Source: Blasia pusilla (lineage: Eukaryota > Marchantiophyta > Marchantiopsida > Blasiales). Taken from it: 64,000 nt of DNA. Location of the stretch: the NCBI GenBank assembly GCA_050084515.1, contig CM114271.1, forward strand, positions 68,138,001 to 68,202,000, given 5' to 3'. Positions 46,061-57,264 of this stretch are shown in pieces. Made by a program: the position numbers and the translations under genes. Within the stretch, counting starts at the first letter, position 1; every line of letters begins with the position of its first letter. Under the pieces are notes generated by a model that was not told the origin of the DNA, did no database searches, and saw only the letters and a program-made list of their open reading frames with translations.

Positions 46061-47608
46061 AAGAGAGAATGAGAGAGTGAGAGAGCTTCACAGAGGAGCT
46101 CGCTGGTCACTCGCTATTTTTGCAGGTTGGGACCGTGTTCCCGGTTCAATGGCTCATGGGAGTGCTCACCAGAGCAAGGGCTGCTTTGATTGTTCTTTGC
46201 ATTTGTCGATTTTTCGTTTGGAAGAGTGGCACACGGAATTGCTGCCCAATTTCTGATAGGGATTGTTTATGGGGGCGGAGTGCCCTATGTCGGTGCTCTC
46301 GGGAGCACCATGTAGCTTGCTGATTTTTATTTTTACAGGTTTTACATTTTCGTTGGGAGAAATCAGCGCGGAAGCGCTGCCAAATTTTGTGTAGGAGAAA
46401 GAGACATTGGGCTTTACGACAGTCCCTGCCTGTTTTTACAGGAATGTCCGATTCTAAATATTTTTTGACTTTGTTGTAGATCATGAAGTTGTGCAGACTG
46501 TGCAATAAACAATGCACAATTTGGAGTTGCGAACAAAAAGTTATGGTCAATCTTGCAAAATTGCCATTGCTAGGCGATTTTTAGGGTTAAATTGTTCAAA
46601 CCCTAAACCAGCCGCCACGCCGGCGGCGGCCGTCGCCGTCGCCGTCATAGTCACCATCAATGGTCGGCTATCGGTGATCAATTGTCACCGTCAATGGTCA
46701 ACCGTCCGTTATCCACCGTTTGGTTGCCATTGCCGCCATTACGGAGTGGAGGGTCTTCCACAACGTTCGTTGATTCTCTGACTCGCATCGCCACCACGTA
46801 CTTTGTTTTGTCCGCCACCGTCATCACAGTTTTGTCATCAACCAGTGATGGCAGATGACGTCCGGTTATGGTGTTTGAGTTTTGATTTCATGCTGCTATG
46901 TTGTGATTGGTAGCCGCTCGACGACAATCAAGTACCGTGCCGTGATGCCGGTAGCCGCAACGCGCTGCCGATTGCTGCGCCGTGCTGCTCGTGGCCGCAT
47001 CGCACCGTCTCGATCACGAAACCGCTCCTTCACTAAGGAGTAGGGCCTGTGAATTTCTGATTGAGGAGGGTATGCCGCCGAGTGCCGCACCCGATATCTC
47101 GAGTGCCGTGCTGTTTGTAGCCGTTCCGTGCCGCCAGTGCCGCACCGGACCGCTTGACCTGCACTGCACATTGAGGAGGTTGAGCAGCATCAGTACGAGA
47201 GGAGTATGACTTGTTGATTGGAGGATTTGTCTTCACGACCAAGTTGGGATCGAGATTTGCAGTTGCCGAGGAGCGATATCGACATTATTTTCAGGTTACC
47301 CATTCTGGTCTCTTACCCTACACGTGTGAGGGATTTCCGAATATTGGGAAGTTATTTGGGATATTGCGTTTTGTGTTGATGCTAAGAGCATCGATGATGT
47401 ATGGGTTTAGGGGACATAGACCTGTGTGGGATGTCCAAAGTTGAGGATGGTTTGTCGATGAGACGATAGATCAATGATTTGCCGCACCACGCTGCTTGTT
47501 GCCGCACAACACACGTCTCAGTGAGAGAGTGTAGATCGAGTGCCGCATGTTTAGTTTGAGTGATTGAGGGATTACTCGCAAGATTGAGAGTGATCGTGTG
47601 AGAGGGGC
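46061..47608 (+). other. Leader of element B
   Basis: GA-rich start, then GC-rich sequence including a CCG-repeat-like stretch near 46.61-46.65 kb. No tRNA primer site could be identified after the LTR body. The short frames on both strands show no domain. Confidence 0.45.
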
Positions 47609-48191
47609 ATGAGGGCCATCATGGCGTCCTTTCAAGATTTTGAGAGGCGAGGTAGTGGACCTCAGAGTAGCTCTGGAGGGTTTACGCGGAGTGATGCGAG
47701 GTTTCGAGGGTCTCCATGTGAGAGACCACCTCGATCTCCTTCTGTGTCATCTTCAGACAAGGGGGAGTGTATAGAGGAGTGTGTTAGTGATCCACCATAC
47801 ACATTGAGTGGTCCTACCAGTTGGGCGTACGAGATGGACAAGCGGGGTAGAGAATCGTGTAGGTTTTCGGGTGCTATAGGCACTATAGAGCTATATGACT
47901 TCATTGCGGAGTTTAGGAGTTGGTGTGACTCACAGCGGGCTAGGAACTCTAGAGAGTTCAACCCATTAAAAGCATGGAACGGTATGTTCCAGCAATTAGA
48001 GGGGGCGTCCATGGACGATTACCATGAGTTCTCCAATAGATATGCCCACGAGATTGAGGCATAGCAACTTTACGATGACCCACATTATGTGTCATGGATG
48101 GAGCCGTTCCCAGATGAGGAGGAGGATTCAGGAGAGGCTACTTCCTCTTCCACTAGTGACATTTTAAGAAGGGTCACTCGCAGTGGAGCAG
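47609..48191 (+). pseudogene. Gag of element B, N-terminal part
   Basis: Begins MRAIMASFQDFERRGSG with a Ser/Arg/Gly-rich N terminus, then the core CRFSGAIGTIELYDFIAEFR and FNPLKAWNGMFQQLEGASMD, closely matching element A gag. A TAG interrupts it at 48062-48064. It is cut at 48191 by insertion of element C and resumes at 53098. Confidence 0.8.
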
Positions 48192-48529
48192 TGTAACCAT
48201 CCTTTGTTAGTCATAGTTAAGTTAGAATCTATGACATGAAGCGCATAAGTGGAAAAGAATCAACCAAAAAGAGAAAAGACAAGATACATGAGATAAAGAT
48301 GAGAGTGGGGCTATAGGTTGGTGAAAAGGGAGATAAGGATGAGGTTGGGACATTAGACTCCAAAGGAGATTCTCTCATGCTATGAGAGTAGGACATGTGG
48401 CATAAGGATAGGTAGAGCTAATTTGTCTTCATTGTACCTATCTCTAAGTATATAAAGGAAGAGGAGAGGCCTTGAGGGCATTCTACCTTTGAGCAACTCT
48501 AGAGTGGTTCCGTGAGCTGGAGAGTTACA
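48192..48529 (+). repeat. 5' LTR of element C
   Basis: TGTAACCATCCTTTGTTAG to GGAGAGTTACA, 338 bp, TG...CA ends. Confidence 0.96.
48449..48456 (+). promoter_or_regulatory. TATA box in the element C LTR
   Basis: TATATAAA in CTAAGTATATAAAGGAAG, about 258 bp into the LTR; transcription is expected near 48480. The 3' LTR has the same box. Confidence 0.6.
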
Positions 48530-48530
48530 A

Positions 48531-48542
48531 TGGTATCAGAGC
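48531..48542 (+). other. Primer binding site of element C (initiator tRNA-Met)
   Basis: TGGTATCAGAGC, one base after the LTR, is complementary to the 3' end of plant initiator tRNA-Met. Confidence 0.93.
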
Positions 48543-49160
48543 AAGGTTGCTCTTCCAACGAGAGTGGATTACCCCTCTTGGAAGGATGACTAAGTAATGA
48601 TATACTGTTTAGAGTAGATAGGTTGTTAGAGGCTGGCAGTGGCTATAGAGCTGCAAGTAGAGTAAGGGGGAAGGGTTGTTTTGCAGGTAATGGATGGAGG
48701 GGGAGCGAGAGTGGCTCCCAATTTCCCGTTTCTTAATCCGTTCACCATCAAACTCTTATATGTAGATAGACACTGGTTCACGAGATACCTCGTATATCAC
48801 TTTGGTGAAGTTTTCATGACGCAAGTGATGGAGTCTCGCTATCCGGTGATCCTCCCTATTGTTACATATGATCGTGTGTGGGATTGCACTATTTATATAT
48901 TATTTTAGAGGAGATATGGGGAATGGATTTGAATAGGCCCCCACAAGTATTTTTTAACATTCGATGTATAGTCCATGTGGTTTGTCAACCTAAGATAGCA
49001 TATAGAGAGTTTATGGTGAGGAAGTTTGGCCAAGAGTATTATAATGAAGTCATTGCATCAACACTGCCTTTTGTAGTCCCTATTGTGCGAAATTGGCAGG
49101 TGTATATCTTGATCTTATATTAGAGTGATAGTAAAGGGTTAGGGGAAAGTTGGAGCGATC

Positions 49161-49920
49161 ATGGAAGAAACTTTGAGGGATATGATTCGTGAATTGAGAG
49201 AGTTGAGAGTTGCATTTGATCAAAGTCAAAACCAAGTCCAAGAATTAGCGCAAGAAGTTGCTTCACTCAGAAATATGAGAGTAGAGAGAGAGAGAGTTCT
49301 TCCGATAGGTGGGATGGAGACGGAAACCACGAGTGTCGTGACTTCTGGGGAGAGTGACGAAACCTTAAGGGCACGAGCATTGGAGGCCCAAGAAGCACAA
49401 AGAGTGATGGAGATGAATGCTCAAACCTCATTGATATTGAAAATGACAAAGGCATGCAAGGTAGAACCGTACAAAGGAAGTCGAGCCATGGGGGTATTAG
49501 AGGGTTGGATCACTCGGATGGAAATCCATTTATCCCTTTTCAACATTGATGATCATATTGCAGGGATGTTCGTAAGATCTTGGTTAATCGATCGAGCATT
49601 GACATGGTATCAAGGATGGAAGAGATCCTTGATTGAAACAACTCAATAAATTACATGGAGCGGAATGAAGCAAGGGCTGCTGCAAAATTTCCAAGGTGTG
49701 GATCCAATCCTCATTGCTAGAATGAAATTATGGCGATTGGAGCAGAAAGAAAATGTGGAGGACTACATCGAAGATTTTCGTGACTTGCAGATACAAATCC
49801 GCGACATGAGTGGGCCAGAAGCTCTCGATCTGTTTAAGAGAGGTTTGAAGAAGAAGGTGCGTCAAGAGGTGATTCGAGACAACCCAAAAGATATCAATGA
49901 AGCAATCGCTTCATTGATAT
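49161..49920 (+). pseudogene. Gag of element C
   Basis: MEETLRDMIRELRELRVAFD starts a coiled-coil-like N terminus with Gln/Glu-rich heptads. Then ACKVEPYKGSRAMGVLEGWI, ALTWYQGWKRSLIE and, after a TAA at 49647, LLQNFQGVDPILIARMKLWR, VEDYIEDFRDLQIQIRDMSG, which form a standard gypsy capsid. The zinc knuckle is missing because the sequence runs into a palindrome at 49871-49940. Confidence 0.82.
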
Positions 49921-49940
49921 CTTTTGGGTTGTCTCGAATC
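49871..49940. repeat. Perfect 33-bp palindrome at the gag/pol deletion junction of element C
   Basis: GATTCGAGACAACCCAAAAG to GAAGC (49871-49903), spacer AATC, then the exact reverse complement (49908-49940). The left arm is natural gag coding sequence; the right arm is an inverted copy of it. A smaller pair ACCCTCCGT/ACGGAGGGT follows at once, just before RT sequence resumes. Confidence 0.97.
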
Positions 49941-49959
49941 AAACCCTCCGTGTGGTCCA

Positions 49960-52741
49960 CCCAAACGGAGGGTAGACCACAAGATTGAGATCCTTCCAAG
50001 AAGCACACCACCATGTAAAGCTCCTTACCGCTTAGCTCCAAGAGAATTAGAAGAATGCAAAGCCCAAGTGGAGGAGATGTTGCAGAAAGGCTTCATCCAA
50101 CCAAGCGTCTCGCCATATGGAGCCCCTGTCCTTTTTGTGAAAAAGAAGGATGGAAGCATGCGACTGTGTATCGACTATCGAGCACTGAATCAACAAACAG
50201 TCAAAAACAAATATCCATTACCAAGAATGGATGATTTGTTCGACCAACTACAAGGAGCAAAATACTTCACCAAACTTGATCTTCGTAGCGGCTACAACCA
50301 AATTCGAATTGCGGATGAAGATGTGCACAAGACTGCTTTTCGTACTAGGTATGGACACTTTGAATACTTAGTCATGCCATTTGGTCTAACTAATGCACCT
50401 GCAACCTTTATGGGCCTAATGAATGATATCTTTCGTCCATATTTAGACAAGTCTGTCATTGTATTCTTAGATGATATCTTAGTCTATAGTAAAATGATAG
50501 AGGAGCATATAAATCATCTACGAGAAGTCCTTCAAATCCTAAGAGATAATGAGTTGTATGCTAAAGCGTCAAAATGTGAGTTCGGTAAAACACAAGTTGA
50601 TTATCTAGGGTATCGAGTAAGTGCAGAAGGTATCCAAGTGATGAGTGAGAAGGTAGAAGCGATCCAAAAATGGAATGCACCTGAGGATCAAACTCAATTG
50701 AAGAGTTTTCTAGGGTTAACAGGATTCTATCGAAGATTTGTCAAAGGTTTTGCTCAAATTGCACAATCTTATGACTTTACTAGGGAAAGGACAAAAATGG
50801 AATTGGGGCACATCACAAGAGATTGCTTTTCAATCATTAAAGGATGCCTTGATCAAAGCCCCTATATTGAAGTGGTATGATCCTAATCGACCCATCAAGT
50901 TGGCCACAGATGCTTCAAGTACTAGCATTGGAGGAGTACTACAACAAGAATGGGAGGATGGATGGCATCCTATTGCCTTCTTTTCTCGCAAGCTATTGCT
51001 AGCGGAGCAAAACTACCATACAACTGAGCGAGAAGAACTTGCTATTGTGTTGGCAACCAAGCATTGGAAACATTACTTGGGCGATAAGGAGTTTATGGTG
51101 GAGACTGATCACAAGCCCTTGGTCTACTTAGAATCCCAGAAGGAGCTCTCCAAACGTCAAATTCGATGGGCAGAATGGCGACAACAATTCATGATGAAAA
51201 TTGTCTATGTGGAAGGAAAGAAGCAGTTGGCAGACGCCTTGACTCGTATACCACAGATGAATAACATATCTGAAGTGGAGATTCACTCTAGTTGGTGGAA
51301 AAAGTTATCCAAAGCCACAAAGGAGGATGAAGAAATTGCAGTTGCTATTCATGCCAACAGAGTATACAAGGCTCAAGGATTGGTTTTCCATAAAGGTAAA
51401 GTATGGATCCCACAAGATCCACAATTACGCACTGAAGTATTGTCTGAAGCTCACGACACAGTCATGGTGGGTCATATGGGAGCTGAAAAAACCTTAGAGG
51501 GATTACAACGAGCATACTATTGGCCCAAAATGAGAGAAGATGTTGACATATATGTAAGGAGTTGTAGGATTTGTCAACAAATCAAGGCTAGTAACACAAA
51601 ACCAGCAGGATTGTTGCAGCCGATCCCAATACCTCAAAAACGTTGGGAACAAGTCACTATGGATCTTGTTTGTGAGCTACCATGTACGATCACGGGATAT
51701 GACTCTATTGTGGTCTTTGTGGATAGACTAAGCAAGATGATACACCTTCGTCCGACCAAGAAGATTGTGACTGCACCAGAGTTGGCTAGGATCTACATCG
51801 AGACAGTCTTTGTCCATCATGGTCTTCCTAAAGTGCTTATCATTGATAGGGGAACCCATTTCACGAGTTTATTTTGGAAGGCTTTATTCGGATTGCTCCA
51901 AACTAAACTAGCCATGTCTACGGCTTATCACCCTCAAACTGATGGACAAATTGAAAGGGCCAACCGTACTATTGAGGATATGCTACGCGCCTTAACATTG
52001 GAGGATCAACAAGGATGGGACTCATTGTTACCCTTAGTAGAGTTCTCATACAATAACTCCATGAACTCTTCCACTAAGATCACACCGTTCTTTTTAATGC
52101 ATGGCGAGCATCCCTCAATTCCTTCTAGTCTCACTCGAATAGGGAAAAGTCTGAGGGAACCTACAAAGGTAGCTGCAGTTAATGAGTTTGTGGACCAAAT
52201 TCAGAAAGGGATTCAACTTGCTAAGGAGAAGTTGGTTATTGCCCAAAATCGACAAAAACAATATGCACATGCTCATCGTCGAGATGTCGAGTTTTGTGAA
52301 GGGGACAAGGTTTGGTTAGCAACAACCAATTTATCATTATTAAGAGTTCGTAAGCTTAATCCTCGCCATATTAGGCCTTTCACTATCCTACAAAAAGTGG
52401 GCGCCGTGGCGTATAAGCTAGACCTACCGATGCATATGAAAATCCATCCTGTGTTTCATGTCTCTCTTCTTCGACCGTTTATTCCACGCCCTAAGAGATT
52501 TAAGGACAATATTGTCACTCCACCACTACCTCAAATAATCGGAGATCATGAAGAATTTGAAGTGGAATGTATCTTGAAGAAACGCACTCGAGGAGCTCAT
52601 CACCAACGAGTTGAATATTTGGTCCAATGGAAAGGATATCCACTATTTGAGGCCACATGGGAACCCTCAGCCAACTTGGCGAACGCACCATTAATAGTGC
52701 AAGAGTTTGAAAGTTCTCACAACGAGGACGTTGTGTCTTAA
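49960..52741 (+). pseudogene. Pol of element C: RT, RNase H, integrase, chromodomain
   Basis: RT opens with [20 protein letters not shown] and has [55 protein letters not shown] and the active site [13 protein letters not shown] one-base frame change lies near 50.77 kb. RNase H shows KLATDASSTSIGGVL, TTEREELAIV and VETDHKPL. The integrase has GHMGAEKTLEGLQRAYYWPK with CRICQQ, then the catalytic residues in MDLVCELP, IIDRGTHFTSLF and QTDGQIERANRTIEDM (D, D, E all present). The C terminus is a chromodomain (FEVECILKKRT, VEYLVQWKGYP, ATWEPSANL; about 52550-52700), which targets integration to modified chromatin. Protease is absent. Confidence 0.92.
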
Positions 52742-52742
52742 A

Positions 52743-52752
52743 TGGGGGGAGG
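52743..52752 (+). other. Polypurine tract of element C
   Basis: TGGGGGGAGG just before the 3' LTR, the expected plus-strand primer. Confidence 0.85.
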
Positions 52753-52754
52753 TT

Positions 52755-53092
52755 TGTAACCATCCTTTGTTAGTCATAGTTAAGTTAGAATCTATGACAT
52801 GAAGCGCATAAGTGGAAAAGAATCAACCAAAAAGAGAAAAGACAAGATACATGAGATAAAGATGAGAGTGGGGCCATAGGTTGGTGAAAAGGGAGATAAG
52901 GATGAGGTTGGGACATTAGACTCCAAAGGAGATTCTCTCATGCTATGAGAGTAGGACATATGGCATAAGGATAGGTAGAGCTAATTTGTCTTCATTGTAC
53001 CTATCTCTAAGTATATAAAGGAAGAGGAGAGGCCTTGAGGGCATTCTACCTTTGAGCAACTCTAGAGTGGTTCCGTGAGCTGGAGAGTTACA
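52755..53092 (+). repeat. 3' LTR of element C
   Basis: 338 bp, identical to the 5' LTR except for two C/T or G/A differences (GGGGCCATAGG and GACATATGG here). Confidence 0.96.
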
Positions 53093-53097
53093 AGCAG

Positions 53098-53990
53098 CTA
53101 CACCGTCTAGTCGGGTTTGTCCCAAGTTCAACCTTGTGGTTGAATTCTTTGCTGAGTTGAGGGCAAACTACCAAGGGGTACGGACGGAGAAGTTGCGGGG
53201 CATCCACGACTTCCAGAGGCGCCTGGGTGAAAATTTGCGTGAGGCTTACACTCGCTTGCGCCGGTTGATCAACGTTACTCAGGGGGTGACAGAGGCTTAG
53301 GCTATCCAGTCATGGTACGCGATGCTGGACCGGACCCTACGGACATGGATACAGGAGGGAGTGCTTCTTATGAACACCTCCCCTACGTTGAGAAATGTTT
53401 TTAGGACCGTCGAGAACATTAAGCGCAACATGGCGGAGGAGAGCGTAGCCACCATGGGTTCTGGGAGAGAGTAGTCACGATTGTCTGCACCACCTGTGCA
53501 GCAACGTGGATTCCGAGATAGGTCGACTGTGGCACCACGAGCTCAGGGAGGATACCGGGAGGCTGTGCCACAGAGACCTGTGCCTTCATATGCGGCTCAG
53601 CAAAAACCGCCTACTATCACTTGTTGGTCATGTGGTAGAGCCTATCATCAGCGCAATTGCACTTGTTAGGGTCACGGACATGTTCCTCAGCATGGAGGAG
53701 GAGATGGTGCTGCACCAGGAGGTTATCAATGTGACTATTGTCACAGGTATGGTCATACAGGCGCTAGGTGTTTCAGTTTACATCCTAAGTTACATCCGGA
53801 CCGAGGGCCAGAGAGGGCACCAGAGCGAGCAGCCAGTCTGGGTGGGCTAGAGATCGTGCACCTGGTGGTCCCGTTGGGGGACGAGGAGCTGGAGTTGCCC
53901 GAGAGGGTGGTGGAGTTGCCTATGGAGGAGGCAGAGTACCACCACCTAGACGTGTCGTGGGAGACGCCCGACATGAGGCTGGGATGGCTG
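53098..53990 (+). pseudogene. Gag C-terminal part and zinc knuckles of element B
   Basis: Resumes after element C with VEFFAELRANYQGVRTEKLR-like sequence and LGENLREAYTRLRRLI, matching element A. Then the basic GYREAVPQRPVPSYAAQQKP, first knuckle CWSCGRAYHQRNC (about 53621-53659) and, in another frame, CDYCHRYGHTGARC (about 53732-53773), a perfect CX2CX4HX4C. Confidence 0.8.
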
Positions 53991-53999
53991 CTCAGATAT

Positions 54000-55126
54000 A
54001 GCAGCTACAGGAGCAGATTGCCGCTATGGCATTGAGGTTACTCGATGCTAGATCCGTGGCATCGACATCATATGGAGCAGCCGGAGATATGGAGGATCCT
54101 GGTTGGATGTGTCGGGTTTCCCGCATGGAGGCCGCCATAGTTGTGACGCGTGGAGCAACCGCAGAGTCAGATCCATAGCGAGGGGAAGCCAGAAAATAGA
54201 CTAGGCTTCCTCAGTCTTTCACGTTGTCTGAAGCGATGAGGACCCCATCGATGGGTCCTCATCAAAGTTCCTGGACAGTTGGTGATGTTGGTGTGTAGGC
54301 ATGGAGGGCGATGGGAGAAGCGAGTGCGACGACTCCTATTGTTGATGCTCAGGAGGGGCATGTGTCAAGCACGTTGTTGGGAGCGGCCACCGTTGTGTAC
54401 CGCACTCCTTTATTTTCTGCTTCCAATGTTATGACGTTGGGGGGTACGCCCGCCAAGGCTTTTCGGCTGGCCGCTTCACTATGTGAGTGCGGAGTTGGAG
54501 TTCTTGCATCACGTTCAGAGGTGATTGCAGAGGAGGTGATGGACCTGCCCTTGGAGCGGATGCTCGGGTCGTCCATGTGAGATTCATGGTAGGGTGCGGC
54601 TGCTAGGATGGCGGAGATGCCCGCTAGACCCGCGATAGAGCATGCCATGGCTTCTCCATTATATCACCCGACAAGAGGTCATGGTGAGGATTCGACCCGG
54701 ACATCCTACAGATGAGTCCGTGGTGAGAGCCAAGGCGATAGTGACTGGTGCAGAGTCCTACGATGTCTTGGTTGGTGGAGCAGTGTTTTACCCGATGGGG
54801 TTTTCCCTCGATTACTGGGAGGAGTCAACGTCCCACAGACCAAGATGGCAGTCAAGTGATGGGCGCCTTAGCTCATTACCCGTTTGATTCACAGGTGCAG
54901 TGATCGAGCGACGGCCAGGAGAGGTGGCGACCTTAGCAGTATTTAGCAGTGCCATCACTTGGCCTAGTGATTTGATTGAGGGACATGTCCATGCAGAGGA
55001 TACTCCCATTCTTGATATTTCTATGGAGAGGAGTTTTATGGTAGCCGCATCATTCCGTGGAGGAGAGGTGCCACTGTGAGACTCGACTAAGGAGCTTCAA
55101 TGATTGGCAGATGAGCACGTGCAGAT
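54000..55126 (+). pseudogene. Linker and protease remnant of element B (active site deleted)
   Basis: Linker blocks IAAMALRLLDARSVASTSYG, MEAAIVVTRGAT and PLFSASNVMTLGGTPAKAFR match element A. At about 54.65 kb the reading jumps from MPARPAIEHA to YITRQEVMVRIRPGHP: the piece that in element A carries LLDSGAQ is missing. The later protease-associated block SYDVLVGGAVFYPMGFSLDY and HRPRWQSSDGRLSSLPV is kept. It ends at the deletion junction at 55.13 kb. Confidence 0.75.
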
Positions 55127-55176
55127 CGTGAAATAGCCTCTATCTTCCATCTGACAAAGGTAGAGGCTATTTCACG
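55127..55176. repeat. Inverted duplication at the methyltransferase/RT deletion junction of element B
   Basis: CGTGAAATAGCCTCTA (55127-55142) and its exact reverse complement TAGAGGCTATTTCACG (55161-55176), spacer 18 bp. The right arm is natural RT-thumb sequence (compare GGTAGAGGCTATTGCGCA in element A); the left arm is an inverted copy of it. Confidence 0.93.
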
Positions 55177-55798
55177 CATTCCACGCCCTATAGATGTGAG
55201 CCGCATTCGTGCATTCATGGGATTGACGAACTTCTATTGGCGGTACGTCAAGGGATTCAATTCGATTGCGAAGCCACTGACCTTGCTGACCAAGGTGGAT
55301 CATGAGTGACACTAGGGGGATAAGCAGGAGCAAGCATTTCAGCTCCTCAAGGACAGATTGACGTCCGCGCCCATCTTGACGAGACCGATTAGGGGGCGAC
55401 CTTTCCAGTTGCACACAGATTGGAGCATGTTGGGGCTTGGAGCGGTGCTCAACCAACATGATGATGAGGGTAGAGAGTTCGTGGTGGCTTACACTAGCCG
55501 TTCGAACAACGTTGCAGAGGCAAAGTATAGCTCGTATGAGGGTGAGTGCTTGGTTGCGGTGTGGGCTGTCGCATATTTCAGGTGTTACTTATTCGGCAAC
55601 CCCTTTACTATCATCACTGATCATCAACCACTAAAGTGGTTGATGGAGTCCGACAAGCTTACAGGGAAGCTTGCGAGATGGGCTCTGTTGCTGCAGGAGT
55701 ACGATTTTCAGATGGTACATACACCTAGGACACTCAACCAAGATGCAAATGGGCTGAGTCGCCCATGCCCGAGTCAGCGAGATGCGAGTGGAGCTTGA
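55177..55798 (+). pseudogene. RT thumb and RNase H of element B
   Basis: Starts with the end of RT (RIRAFMGLTNFYWRYVKGFN) and continues into RNase H with HTDWSMLGLGAVL, YSSYEGECLVAVWAVA and ITDHQPLKWLME. The acidic active-site residues are all present. A stop (TGA) lies near 55.31 kb before the open RNase H frame. It closely matches element A. Confidence 0.82.
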
Positions 55799-55979
55799 TG
55801 GTATGGAGAGAGTGATGAGGATTCAGTGCCAGGATGGCACGCGTCAGCCTATTTAGGCTTGTTGGCTATGGAGAGCTAGAGTGTGGAGACTTTGATAGTA
55901 AGGTCTGATGGAAAGTCCTTGGATCCCGAGTCCAGTGAGGAGACAACAGGTGGCCGAGATATTCACGATGATAGAGTAG

Positions 55980-56640
55980 TCTTGGAGTATCTGCAAATTG
56001 GCAGCGTTGCAAGCACAGTGGATACTAGAGAGCGGGATTGGGCCCTATAGCGGGCCATACGGTTCGGCTGGGAGGGGACACATATGTTGCGAGTGTGGGA
56101 GGATGGTAGAGTGAGTGTAGTGCCTCATCCTTCGTAGAGAGCACGTTTGGTACGTCATGCCCACGAGGAGTTGGGTCATTTTGGAGTAAAGCGGACATAT
56201 AGCTTGCTCCAGATTCAATATTGGTGGCGAGGCATGCAGAAAGACGTTCAGTTGTTTGTTGCCAGATGCATGGTGTGTGATCGAGTCCGAGCATCGTTCA
56301 ATGCTTCAAGTTGGTTGCATTGCCTGATAAAGCGAATGAGGGAGTAGCGTATGCCTTCCTAGATCGAAAGTCTTCGAGTCATAACGGCGCATACCGGTGA
56401 GGTGTTGATGCACCGAGTCTGAGTTCGCGGGAGTTTCAGGCCTTGTGTGATCAGGCACTGATCGACCACCGCACTGCTTCGCGAGATCATCCTGAGGCGG
56501 ATGGACTAGCGGAGCGGGTTGTGCAGACGGTGAAGAGAGGACTGCGCAAGTATGACAAGTAGAGAGGTTACCTAGGAGATTGGGATCTTCAGTTGCCGTG
56601 GTTGGCGATGGGATACAGATTCAGCCGGCAGGCATCCTTA
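55980..56640 (+). pseudogene. Integrase of element B with core deletion
   Basis: The zinc finger VRHAHEELGHFGVKRTYSLL with CMVCDRV is intact (56147-56310). Right after VRASFNA the sequence jumps to LVALPDKANEGVAYAFLDR, losing the segment that carries the first catalytic Asp in element A (LDFAGPLP). The region of the second Asp is garbled; the Glu block HPEADGLAERVVQTVKRGLR is kept. Confidence 0.78.
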
Positions 56641-56658
56641 GCGTCTTTCTAATCGTAC

Positions 56659-57264
56659 TTGTTGCTTTATAGCCGAGAGCTAGATTTACCTGCGGCCATT
56701 CGTCGAGATACTGGTGAGGTGTTGAACCTTGATGACCATGATGTATGGATGCGAGCATGTTCTGAGAGGGCTGAGTTATTTTGGAGAGTGATGCCCATGG
56801 CATTCGAGAGCTTGGCGATTACGCAACATCGGGATACGTTGAGGTATACGACTATTCGGGGAGGTGGTTATCGACCTACTATCCAGAGGTTTCATCAGGC
56901 AGACTATGGCTACTTGGAGGAGACGGCACCCACGACGTTGGATATGACTCTAGGGCGCACTATCTTGAGAGTGCGTGAGGTTTTGCCATGCGGTGTTCTC
57001 TTATTGGAGAGACGCGATGGTATGGTTTGGAAGGACCATGTGCGTAACTGTGCGCCATGTCATCTTCCAAACATTGACCATACAGTTAATCCGAGCTTAG
57101 CAATAGTTTATGTAGGCTTGCGGTGTATGTTGTGTGGTTCCGCCGGTGGTGCAGCTACTATGCTAGTCTGTGATGGGTGTTCGAGAGGATGGCATATGGC
57201 ATGTTTGACGCCACCTCTCACTAGGGTTACTCAGGGACGATGGACGTGTCCTAGATGTACATAG
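56659..57264 (+). pseudogene. Integrase C-terminal region and PHD finger of element B
   Basis: 201 open codons. The first two-thirds match element A 8256-7828 (RRVMPMAFESLAITQHRDTL, LGRTILRVREVLPCGVLLLE). The end is the PHD finger: GLRCMLCGSAGG, MLVCDGCSRGWHMACLTPP, GRWTCPRC, with the C4-H-C3 ligands complete, and the extra upstream pair NCAPCH also conserved. The Trp at GMVWKDH shows that PHD and integrase are one polyprotein. The frame stops two residues after the last Cys. A very similar finger in two diverged elements suggests selection kept it while the elements were active. Confidence 0.88.

Larger units (their letters stand above)
48192..53092 (+). mobile_element. Element C: young chromovirus (Ty3/gypsy) nested in element B gag, lacking protease
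   Basis: 4901 bp with 338-bp LTRs (two differences), AGCAG target duplication (48187-48191, 53093-53097), an initiator-Met tRNA primer site, gag, RT, RNase H, integrase, chromodomain and polypurine tract. Zinc knuckle and protease are missing between gag and RT and are replaced by a perfect palindrome. Gag has one stop and pol one frame change. LTR near-identity shows recent insertion; with such defects it probably moved using proteins from a complete relative. Confidence 0.95.

Noticed and set aside
48531-48542. TGGTATCAGAGC as part of a tRNA gene
   Set aside because: It is only the primer binding site next to the LTR; no cloverleaf is present.
54229-54265. GATGAGGACCCCATCGATGGGTCCTCATC as another snap-back palindrome
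   Set aside because: Imperfect (one extra C), and its centre aligns with normal linker coding sequence in element A (TPSMVP), so it is probably natural sequence.
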